From contig NW_026947506.1 in NCBI RefSeq assembly GCF_034190915.1, forward strand, positions 33,335,748-33,399,747: 64,000 nucleotides of DNA, in the 5' to 3' direction. Both the position numbers and the translations under genes were made by a program. Origin of the DNA: Cavia porcellus (Eukaryota > Chordata > Mammalia > Rodentia > Caviidae). This document shows positions 55,354 through 64,000 of the stretch, piece by piece (the first letter of the stretch is position 1; every line of letters begins with the position of its first letter). A model generated the notes under the pieces. That model worked only from the letters and a program-made list of their open reading frames with translations, was not told the DNA's origin and searched no databases.

Positions 55354-55732
55354 ATACTCTTCTGCTTAATGTTCCAGAGGACCCCAGTTCTTTTCAGAAT
55401 CAGATTCAGACTCTAGCATGTAGGACTGCTGTTCATGAAAAAGTTTGTTGTACCTAACAAGTTGTTGTCAGTAAGAGAGGGGAGAGTTCTTCCATCTTGT
55501 TCACAACACGGGCTCTGAGATGGCTTATGATGCTTGGGTACTTTTCCAGCTCAATACCTCCAGTTGAGCGCCAGTGACCCTTCACATGAGACTGAGCTGC
55601 TGGCTTTTGGATATTTCTCAGGCTTCCTCTTTATTCTTACTTCCTACTAGCATCACAGACATTATCTATGGTCCTGATATGTGAAACTATCGAAGGTTTC
55701 CAAATGTGCTGTGGTCTCTGCTGCTGCCATCA
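55354..55732. other. Intronic sequence, no element recognised
   Basis: Short unassigned stretch between the LTR and a MIR. Confidence 0.35.
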
Positions 55733-56045
55733 TAATAAAAATAATCAGAGCTAACATTTATTTACTAAATTATATATATTTAATAAATGGATATTATACA
55801 TATTAAATATGTATTAAATGTATATTTAATAAATGTATATTAAATACTTATGCCAAATACTTTACCCACATTGTCTTGTTTAATGCTAATGGCAAGAACA
55901 TGTGGGTAGGTGCTATTACTGCCTTTATTGAATACAAGTGGGAAGGTTGGGACGTGGGAGGTTAAGTGGTTTTTTTTAGGATCACAGCTATGAAATGGTA
56001 GAATTAGGAATTGAGCCCAAGCTATGATGATTGGATCCAGTTGAC
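55733..56045 (+). repeat. MIR SINE expanded by an AT repeat
   Basis: CAGAGCTAACATTTATTTAC, CAAATACTTTACCCACATTG, TGGGTAGGTGCTATTACTGCC, GGAGGTTAAGTGG and CAGCTATGAAATGGTAGAA follow MIR order. A TATTTAATAAATGTATATTAAAT array at about 55765-55850 has expanded inside it. Confidence 0.75.
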
Positions 56046-57522
56046 TGAAAGCCCTTTATAAGCAAGGTCACCCTTTAATGACAACATGCTTCTTTGAAAT
56101 GGTCATCTGAGTATATCTCTTGATTATGTAAAAATATGACCAAACTTCATCAGGAATATGGAACAAGACCTATGCAAGTAAGAATCTAAGCATTCCCAGT
56201 CCTCCCTGGGAAGTGGTGTACTTCATGACTGCTTTGTTTTAAAAGAAGAAACAAGGCTCTGTAGGACTTTAGGGATGCCAAAGGCCTGGATTCTGGCAAA
56301 TACATCTTACTGAGTGTTGTGAAGGACTAGATGTCTTGTGAGCAAGTGGAATGTGGGTTCTGAGCTGTGGAGTATCTGGACACGCTTGTGTTTTTCAGAA
56401 ATTGAAATAAAAAGCGTATATGGGACCAAAAAACTAGTGAAGTAGAGGCTATTTCAAGAAAGCAGAACCTAAAAAGTGTAAATACTGAAACAGATTGGTT
56501 ACATCTTTCTTAGAAATTTCCTAGAAATCCTAGAAAAAATACTGAAGGAGACCATTGACCAGAGCATCAACATTAGTAAGAGGAAAACCAGTGAAATCAT
56601 ACTTGAAAAGAAGTTAGTGCAGTTGAGAGTTTTTTATCCTTTACCAAAGAAATTGAGTTTTCCTTCATATTTCAGAGCCTAGAGTTAGTCTTGCTGCTCC
56701 CTGAAGCACTGGGTACTTCCTCACCTGTTCAACTGCCTGTGCCATTCCCTCTGCTTTCCTGTTGTCTCCTGAATCCAGATGTTGGCCCAATAAGTGATGC
56801 ATCCTCACAGACTCTCCTTAGATACCATTTTTTTTCCAGATTCCTCTCCAGTTGCACAGACCAGAAATGATTTTGTATTTTCATAGCAGTTTTATATCAC
56901 TCTGATAATGCTTTGCATAAATCTGTTGCTAGTCTATAGTATATGGAACAGCAGTTTATAGCATAATTAATTTTACTTTAATATTTATATTTTCTTCAGT
57001 GTAAAAGGTGTATAATGACCGATTGCTGAAAACCTGTGAATACTCACGTGCTGCCACTCTCATATTGAGAAGGAGGCATACTCCACATGGATAGGCTGTT
57101 AGAAAAGTTAGAACTACAAAGTGGAGAGCCCACAGAGGGCATGAGAATATACTAGGTGCACTTGAAGATGTGTTGATGCTTCCTAAGGCACTGCTTTCCC
57201 ACCAGCACTGCCAGTTGTACCAGTGAAACAGGAGCAGCACAGCTCTGTCTTCTTTCACTTGCTTTGATTGCCCTGTCAGGTCTGCCTCTGGCTCGAGGGC
57301 CTACACGTCCCATCCAAGCTGGCCTTCTACTTGGAAGGCCTAGGTATTTCCAGCCTCAAGTTACTTTCACTTATGCCAGTTCTTAAGGACCAGAGGCAAA
57401 TCTCTTAAAACAGTTTTTCCTTGTAGTTTGATTTGTAATTTTGTTCCAAGTTTAGCTTCCTAAGTAGCTTTATAATTTTCTTTCCCCTGTGTCCTCAGAG
57501 GAAGTTACATACTTCTGAACCT
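56046..57522. other. Intronic sequence without a recognised element
   Basis: About 1.5 kb. The 100-codon minus-strand frame at 56956-57258 shows a hydrophobic stretch but no family or exon signal. Confidence 0.35.
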
Positions 57523-57537
57523 CTTGGGCACTGTTTT

Positions 57538-57634
57538 TTTTTTTTTTTTCATTTTTATCAGTACCAGGGATCGAACTCACGACCACACACTTGCAAGGCG
57601 GGCGCTTATGCCGCTGAGCTAAATCCCCAGCCCC
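57538..57634 (-). mobile_element. tRNA-Ala-derived ID-like SINE, young, antisense
   Basis: Poly(T), a TTTTTATCAGTACCAGGGATC junction, CGAACTCACGACC (B box), CACTTGCAAGGCGGGCGC and GCCGCTGAGCTAAATCCCC (A box). Near-perfect target-site duplication CTTGGGCACTGTTTT / CTTGGGTGCTGTTTT at 57523-57537 and 57635-57649. Confidence 0.93.
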
Positions 57635-57649
57635 CTTGGGTGCTGTTTT

Positions 57650-58064
57650 AATAAATTAAGAATTTGTTTTACTGAATGATACCCTGGTGGCCCGAAAGAG
57701 TTAATGCAAGTTTATTAAGTACTTTATTAATCCAAGGGAATAATTTATGCATTAAAGTATAGCTTAGTATCTAGCCAGTTTTAAACACTACTGAGTTGTC
57801 CCTCACCTTTTATAAAGTGAAGGTCTGAAAACAAGTAGAGAGTGAGCTTAAATGTAACCACCTCGCTTCATAAATACTTAAATACGTGTAATGTTTAAAT
57901 GAGAGAAGGGATATTATTATAATACAGACAAGGTGAATTCAAATCCCAGCTAGCCCTGTAGGTTAACCTCTACATTTTTCTCATCCGAAACAGGAATGGT
58001 GATTACTTCGGATACAGCCCCATGATTTTCCTGCTAGATCTTAGTGCATAAATGAGGCACACGA
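57650..58064. other. Intronic sequence, no element recognised
   Basis: Unassigned AT-rich stretch. Confidence 0.35.
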
Positions 58065-58180
58065 CTTGTGTTTTCTTCTTGGCTTCACTACTCAGTAAGT
58101 GTGTGGTCTTAGGCAGTTTAACCTCTTTGACTCAGCTGTTTTTCTTTGTAAACTGGAGTAATACAGTATTTAAGTCAAAA
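58065..58180 (+). repeat. MIR SINE fragment
   Basis: CTTCTTGGCTTCACTACTC, AAGTGTGTGGTCTTAGGC, ACCTCTTTGACTCAGC and GTAAACTGGAGTAATA follow the MIR core. Confidence 0.65.
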
Positions 58181-58775
58181 TTATTATGATCTTAGGGCAG
58201 GATCTTGGATTGTTATGTCTAAGGGGGTTTACTCCTCCTTAGGCATGGTCTTTATACATCTCACATTGATGCTAGCTTTTTATTTGGCAGCAGAATGGAA
58301 AGTTGTTGCTGTCAATGGGATACAGCTGAGGTTCTCAATGACTAAATTTCTCTTACAAGGGGAAAACCATTTTAAGTCAATCTATGTAATGGATCGAAAG
58401 AGAGAAGAGAGAGATCCAGTGAAAAATATAATAGGATGAATATATCATAGAAGAAAAAGCTTGTCATTTAATAGTGTGCTCCTAAAAATAAGAATTGAAC
58501 AGTAAGTTTGTGCCTTTGCAAGCACTGTCAAAGGGCATGCTTAGGAAACTCTAATCTCATAGCAGTAATAAGTACAGTGTGATACACCAACCTCTGAAGC
58601 CAGTAAATAGCTTCCTTTATTGCAATTCCAAATTTATAGAGCATTTGTCTAATGTTGTCCATTGTAGTTTATCTGGTGGAACAAATTACAGTGACAGAAA
58701 GAGTTCATTATTCAGTTTTCTTGACGATTTCTTATTTTCTTATAAATTACTAATATTGATAATATATATATGTAT

Positions 58776-58803
<28 letters not shown>
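58776..58803 (+). repeat. (CA)n microsatellite
   Basis: About 14 uninterrupted CA units, preceded by an ATATATATATG run. Likely polymorphic. Confidence 0.98.
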
Positions 58804-58806
<3 letters not shown>

Positions 58807-60389
58807 TTGATTACTTTTAACTTGGCCAAAGATATTTTGCCAGGGTTAATCTCTCTGGGATATGATCTTAGGACAGATGACATTTTCCTACTTATATCTC
58901 GGCTTTGACTTGTGTAGTCACTGAACATGTCACTTTAACTTTACTGTACTATAATGCCAAACTTTGTAGTTTTTCATTTCTTATGATTGACTTTGGAGTA
59001 CGATAGCTTTTAAAAACTTAAACAGTAAGACTAGCATAGTAATCAGTTTTCTCCATTTAAAGTGAAAGTGACAAATACTTCCTAAGGAATTTGGCTTTAC
59101 CTAGTTATTATTTTGTGCTAGATGTTAAAAGAAAATTAGAACAAACAAAATTAGTGACATATGGTTGATAAAGGATTAATAATAGTTGATACATACATAT
59201 CTTTATATATCTTAGTTCCAGTGCCTAAAACCAGAAGTGTAAAAACAAATTTAAAGCGCTTGAAAACACTTAGTTCCTCCTAAATAGTAATCATTTTGAG
59301 AATCTGTTTTCATTGTTTTGAGTGGTAGTCTGCACTCCCATGGATTGGTTAATCTTCAGGACTAGATAATATCAACATTTCATAAAGATTATGTAGTGAA
59401 TTTTGCTATCAGCTAATATAAGAATTTATTAACTAGGAAAGTTACTTTCATCCAAAATAAAGATTGGTTAATCATTTTATTTCACTTAATACTGTTATTA
59501 CTGAAAAAGTACACAAGGGGGAAAATTAGAAAAGAGAAAAGAAAAAAGGACCTTACCACAATTGTTTACCATGAAGAGAAGAAATAGAGGCAAGAAAAAT
59601 AGAAAGCACAAAGCAGCATGGCAATTAGAAATCCAAAATTGGTAATTACAATAACTATAAGTAGAATAGATCACTAAGTTAAAGGAAAAGGTGGTCAGAT
59701 TGGATAAAAATAACATTTGAGATGCTAGGTTTGCAGGAAGCATATAAAAACACAAGGATACAGAAAACAGAAGAATGGAAAATTACTTCTCAGGCTGATT
59801 CTGAAAAAAGTATATTGATGCGAGACAGAGTAGATAAAACACTCTAGATGAGGATTACAGCATAAAATGTTCACTTGACTGGTTGTAGGAATATAAAGAC
59901 CCAGGAACTTAGATGCAAAATATAGAGAGCCAAGATACACAGAAGCAGAAGGAAAACAGCCAAATTTGCAATCCTCGTGGCAAGTTTGTATACCTTTACT
60001 GTATTCAATGAACTGACAGCCATAAAATTCAGGAAGATATAGATTTGAGTCACAAGTTTGACCTCATGAGTAGTAAGACACCATTATAGTTTCTGTGTAA
60101 CATACTCTTTCCATGCACATAGGGAATTTTGACATTAAATGTAGAACTGTAAAGCAAGTGATTGGAACATGTATTTTTCATAACCATTTGGAATTATGCA
60201 AGGATCTAATCTAAAGATAATGATTGAGAAGACCCCAATAGTTTTAGAAATGAAAAATACGTATTTTATACATTACCAATGGTTTTATAAAATTTTTATT
60301 TACAAAATTTTATTTAAAAACTGCCATAAAACTCACAAAAAAACACTGTGTTTCTGAACTTAGTAACTAAAAATTGACAATTAGAAGTA
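58804..60389. other. Intronic sequence without a recognised element
   Basis: About 1.6 kb of AT-rich sequence. Minus-strand frames at 59498-60053 are hydrophobic by composition only. No gene or named repeat. Confidence 0.4.
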
Positions 60390-60478
60390 GTTTTTCTTTG
60401 TTGGAAGGGCCCTAGATAGTAAACCCAGGGCCTCACACATGCTAGGTAAGCTGCCTACTACAGAGCCCTACTTCCACC
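60390..60478 (-). repeat. Degraded antisense ID-like SINE
   Basis: AAGGGCCCTAGATAGTAAACC, CAGGGCCTCACACATGCTAGG and CTACAGAGCCCTACTTCC in antisense ID order. Confidence 0.5.
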
Positions 60479-61210
60479 TGTGGCAGTGTTTCACTGGTTT
60501 TTGTAAGAAAATGATTTTCATGCTGTATTTTGAAAGAGTGAGGATCTAAATCAAGCATCAGGTTGAAGAAATAATTTGTCACATGAATGCAGGAATAAGT
60601 TATGTACTCTTGAATTACAGAGGTTCTTTTTGGAGGAAAAAGAAGGCATATGAAGTGTTATGCTAGATATATTGTTTTTCTGGTGATCATACCCCAGGGT
60701 CTTAAATGGTTTTTCTTTTTAAAGCATTTTTTCCACATTATTTCAGTTTACTTTATTTTTCTAAGGCATTTCTGTTTTTCTATTTTTGTTTCCCATTATT
60801 ATCATTGTAATATCTTGAGTAGAGGGTGGCTATGTAAGTTGTGTTCAATAATGGCATGGAAAATTTCAAGTAAAGTTAAGTAGATTATACCTTTTTTCTT
60901 AAGTATTCTTTTCTTAAAGTGTTTGACTTATTTCTGGACAGCCACTTTCAAACTTTAATGAACAATTTTCTGCTTTTGGGGTTATTTTGATAATTGATGG
61001 CATTTAGAATAAAAGTTGGGAAACCTTACTCTACTTTTGAATTTATAAAAATGTATTGAATGTGAAAACACATGATTTCCAGTTTTTGAAGTAATCATTA
61101 AAACAGATGAACTGAGAAGTTACATTCATTTTCTTTTGGAATTATCATAACAACATGTTCTCTGATTTTATTCTTTGTAAGACAAAAAATAATGTGTATA
61201 GCTCTTTTCT
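60479..61210. other. Intronic sequence, no element recognised
   Basis: Unassigned; no gene. Confidence 0.35.
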
Positions 61211-61275
61211 TGGAGGGGAGCTCTATTAGGGGAACCCAAGGCCTTGTTTTATCACTGAGTTATGCACCTAGCTAT
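61211..61275 (-). repeat. Degraded antisense ID-like SINE
   Basis: GGAGGGGAGCTCTATTAGG, GAACCCAAGGCCTTG and CACTGAGTTATGCACCTAGC: an eroded antisense ID body. Confidence 0.45.
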
Positions 61276-61414
61276 GAAGCTTTTACTGATAGGGCTGTTT
61301 CTTTCATGGCTTACCCAAGAATTGACTGGACTGCCTAGTAGAGCAACCTACCTACCTAGACTTTCATACAGGCAATATAATAAAAGTTAAATGTAATAGT
61401 CATAAGAGAATTTC

Positions 61415-61513
61415 TTTTTTTTTTTTTTGTCTTTTTATCGATACCAGGGATCGAACTCACGACTGTCTGCTTCCAAGGCAGGCACTTAGCACTGAGCCAA
61501 ATCCCCAGCCCCT
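61415..61513 (-). mobile_element. tRNA-Ala-derived ID-like SINE, young, antisense
   Basis: Poly(T), GTCTTTTTATCGATACCAGG, GATCGAACTCACGAC (B box), TGCTTCCAAGGCAGGC, CACTGAGCCAAATCCCC. A perfect 10-bp duplication AGAGAATTTC lies at 61405-61414 and 61514-61523. First of two adjacent insertions. Confidence 0.93.
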
Positions 61514-61534
61514 AGAGAATTTCATTTTTTAAGC

Positions 61535-61619
61535 TTTTTTTTTTTTAAACTGGGGATCGAACTCATGACTGTGCACTTTCAAGGCAGGTGTTTATGCCGC
61601 TGAGCTACATTTCCAGCAA
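61535..61619 (-). mobile_element. Second adjacent ID-like SINE, antisense
   Basis: Poly(T), AAACTGGGGATCGAACTC, ATGACTGTGCACTTTCAAGG and GCCGCTGAGCTACATTTCC. Flanks GAATTTCATTTTTTAAG (from 61517) and GAATTTAATTTTTAAG (from 61620) form an imperfect duplication that overlaps the right duplication of the preceding SINE. Confidence 0.85.
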
Positions 61620-61635
61620 GAATTTAATTTTTAAG

Positions 61636-63040
61636 AGCACGCTTTTGGTATCAGTGCTTTAATAGTTCCTGAAACAAATAAATTAAATGATCAGTCTGTA
61701 CGGTTTTTCCATGTATATCATAGCCACACATCACAGTTAATTACATTTCACTGAGAATTCATATTGACTTTACTGGTCTAGAGTAAGCTTTTTAAATTAC
61801 TAGCCAAGGCATTAACCTTTGCCCTTAATAAAAATATATTCTGAAGGATAAGCACAAAATATTATTGACTATACTGTGTTAAACCATCTCAATATAAACT
61901 AGCATGAAACAAGTTAAACAAGGAAACTATTGGATTTAAATTCAGTTCTTCATGTTCAGTGCTGTGTAATAATAGATACTTAAAATAATCCACCAGACAA
62001 CACTTAATGACTGTGAAAGTGGTTTATGTTCTTGCATCTATTGGGAAACTCTAATTATATGATTATAACTAAGCTGCTGTTTATTTTCTCATTTTCTTTG
62101 ATTAAATTAGGGTGGGACATATCTGGCCAAATCTAATCCTCTTTAAATTGTGTTATTTGTTTAATTCCATTGATATATTTCATTAAAATTTGCCACAAGG
62201 CTTTTTAAAAAAGAAAATAATGGAAAGCATCAGGGTATCGTGTATCTAAAAACTGTGAATAGTCTCTGAAATCAGGGCCAGGATTCTTTGTTAAAATACA
62301 ATGAGCATTCATTTGCATAGATAATAATATTACTTGTAAAATGTAGCTTTCCATTGGAGAAAATTGTATTCCTTGATGTGTGTAAATTTCAGGTCATACT
62401 TTAGACTGAAATTTGATTTCTTGTCCCTTCTTCACATCAGCTCTTCAATCTTCTTTATTTTTCACAGTCCCCTCCCTCCTCATAATCCCTTTCACAGAAG
62501 ACATAGAAGCCATGTAGGGGGATTTGCCTTTAGCTTTCTCCTCAGTAGTCCACAAATTTATCCTTCTAGATGTCTCACTTTTTGAGTATACTATTTTAAC
62601 AGAGGCTTTAGGTCTTAATTTCAGGAAATACTTCCTAAACTTATATGCACTTCCCAAACTCCTTATCCTTTAAATACTGTGTTTCAGCCGTCTATGATCA
62701 TATGTTGAAAGGGCAGGTATAGAGCTTTGAATCACTCCAGAGTGAATTGGATCCTGTTGTTAATTCCCTGGATGTTCTCTAAATTTTGAATTGCTACAAG
62801 TATTCCAGCACTGGTTGCGTTTCTCCATTTTTTTGTCTTTCACTTCCATCCCTTCATCACAAAATTGCAGCTGTACAAATAGGATACCTTGTAGCTCTTA
62901 CGGTCTATGGTTCTTGATTGCATTATTAACAGAGAAGGTTTGCTGTCTTATATCTTAAGAATTCCTATCATTAGCTTTTGAAAATTATTCTTCATTTCTA
63001 GGAATGTTGCTAGAGATACATACTAAATATAAACACCTAG
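61636..63040. other. Intronic sequence without a recognised element
   Basis: About 1.4 kb, AT-rich. The frames at 62364-62585 (+) and 62445-62657 (-) overlap and carry no motif. No gene. Confidence 0.4.
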
Positions 63041-63433
63041 TGTTATGGTTTGGGGTTAGATGTCCCTCAAAAGCTTCATGCATTCGTAGTTAGGGCTTTT
63101 TCAGAGATGACTAAACCTGGAGTGTGACGCTAGAACTGATTCATAGTGCATTGCTACACTCAGGGGTGCTGGCATTAAGGGGTGAGTGCTACCTTCCTAA
63201 GTAGTCTGAATAAGACAAATGGGACAGAAAGATGCTGTTAAGGTCCCTTGCTGCTTTGCTACCATTCTGTAAACCATGAATGGTTGCCCCTTTGCCATGT
63301 GCCACCACCCTGCCTTGGATCCAGCTGATTACTGATTGAAATCTTTGCAAACTGTGAACTAAATAAACCTACCATCCCTTAACTTTGGGTTTCAGGTATT
63401 TTATCTCAGCAACAAGAGAAAAGTAACAAGACA
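63041..63433 (+). mobile_element. LTR of a MaLR/ERVL-like family
   Basis: TG...CA ends: TGTTATGGTTTGGGGTTAG at the start; TAAATAAACCTACCATCCC (polyadenylation signal) and a final AAAGTAACAAGACA at the end. Possible 5-bp duplication CCTAG / CTTAG. Same family as the antisense copy at 54989-55353. No internal sequence adjoins, so a solo LTR. Confidence 0.8.
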
Positions 63434-64000
63434 CTTAGTTTTTGAAAATTGAGGAAGTATTTTCTAGTGATCCTCTAACAGTAAACTTTTTATTAACCTT
63501 TTTACTTTTTTGTGAAATACAAAGTACATAAAGCAGATGTACATTAACCAACTGTAAAACACCTGGGCAATCACCCCCCCCCCCCATACTAAGAAATACG
63601 GCATTGCCAGTTCCCAACAGCTCCCATGTTTTGTTACTTCTCTATGAAGATTAAGACTGTGTTCCATAAGCTTATCCACATGCTCCTACCCTGCAATTCT
63701 TACACAGTAGGAGGCTATGGCTTTTTGGAGTGTATAAGATTTACTCATTAAATATCTTTGGATTTTAGTTTTCTTTCCAAAGTTTAGGGTTTGTGTGTAT
63801 GTGTGTATTCTGAAGATTCTTTTCTTTGATAAAGAAAGTATAGATGTCTAGAATTGTTACAATGTAATGTAACTACATGAAAAATTTTCACTTTTTATAA
63901 ACCTTATGAATTTGTTTCCTGATGCTAATTTTGGGGACCTAGGCATTCTTTTGCATATATAATGTACTTTTTAGTCTTTTAAACATTTTCTTTGAAAATC
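63434..64000. other. Intronic sequence with a C homopolymer
   Basis: Contains a run of 13 C at 63573-63585 and a GTGTGTATGTGTGTAT stretch near 63792. Nothing else recognised up to the window edge. Confidence 0.4.

Larger units (their letters stand above)
215..64000 (+). other. Inferred 5' part of SDK1 intron 1
   Basis: After the donor at 215 I find no second exon encoding the Ig-domain sequence expected for SDK1. SDK1 is known as a very large gene with long introns, so intron continuing to the end of the window is the simplest reading. The interval is AT-rich and filled with SINEs, LINEs and LTR relics on both strands, listed separately. That no other gene is nested here is inference from the absence of long conserved frames. 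Confidence 0.7.

Noticed and set aside
56956..57258. 100-codon minus-strand frame with a hydrophobic, Cys-containing centre
   Set aside because: Considered as a secreted peptide, but there is no acceptor/donor, no Kozak support and no family; composition explains it.
58215..58439. 74-codon frame with an AG-preceded middle, as a cryptic exon
   Set aside because: No donor at its end, no recognisable motif, and an ordinary AT-rich setting.

Overview
The window is vertebrate nuclear DNA, almost certainly mammalian and from a rodent outside the mouse/rat group. It has one CpG-rich first exon at the left edge, then about 64 kb of AT-rich intron-like DNA packed with mammalian retrotransposons. The rodent call rests on abundant short B1-like SINEs, a young SINE derived from tRNA-Ala(UGC) (ID-like, with a head unlike the mouse/rat ID as I remember it), and L1 elements with monomeric 5' UTRs. 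MIR, MER5-like, Tigger-like, ERV-L/MaLR-like and old L1 relics mark ordinary placental background. I cannot fix the species.

Positions 1-870 are a CpG island. Within it, 22-214 reads as the first coding exon of SDK1 (sidekick-1, an immunoglobulin/fibronectin-III synaptic adhesion protein). The exon is 64 codons plus one base, ends in a hydrophobic signal segment, and is followed by a GT donor. I see no convincing second SDK1 exon, so everything after 215 is most simply the start of SDK1 intron 1. One exon-like stretch (20065-20269) has an AG acceptor, a good Kozak ATG and a strong donor, but no known family.

Two large L1 insertions dominate. L1-A (22214-28248, minus strand, 6.0 kb) is a full-length but decayed element bounded by a 16-bp target-site duplication with one mismatch. 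It has a two-monomer 5' UTR, ORF1, ORF2, and a 3' UTR built of degenerate ~140-bp repeats. It also carries a perfect 26-bp inverted duplication inside ORF2. L1-B (42356-46353, plus strand, 4.0 kb) lies inside a much older L1 and is bounded by a perfect 14-bp duplication. It lacks ~1.4 kb of ORF2 including the reverse transcriptase core, and its last ~740 bp are not the L1-A-type 3' end but another sequence with its own AATAAA and poly(A). A small composite at 51.9-52.2 kb seems to share that 3' end. The two L1s share the promoter-proximal ~110 bp of 5' UTR but carry unrelated upstream monomers.

Other regions: 2.9-3.5 kb, MER5-like fragments; 10.8-13.5 kb, an old L1/HAL1-like ORF1 relic and two Tigger-like DNA transposons, each hit by later SINEs; 20.8-22.2, 28.3-28.6, 33.8-34.4 and 36.3-37.7 kb, antisense old L1; 30.7-31.3 kb, a probable solo LTR; 38.0-39.5 kb, an unclassified modular repeat; 48.3-51.4 kb, an antisense ERV-L-like remnant with broken pol; 55.0 and 63.0 kb, two LTRs of one family in opposite orientation. 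No prokaryotic-type system, CRISPR array, tRNA gene, rRNA gene or second protein-coding gene is supported. The unusual material is in how the L1 elements are built.
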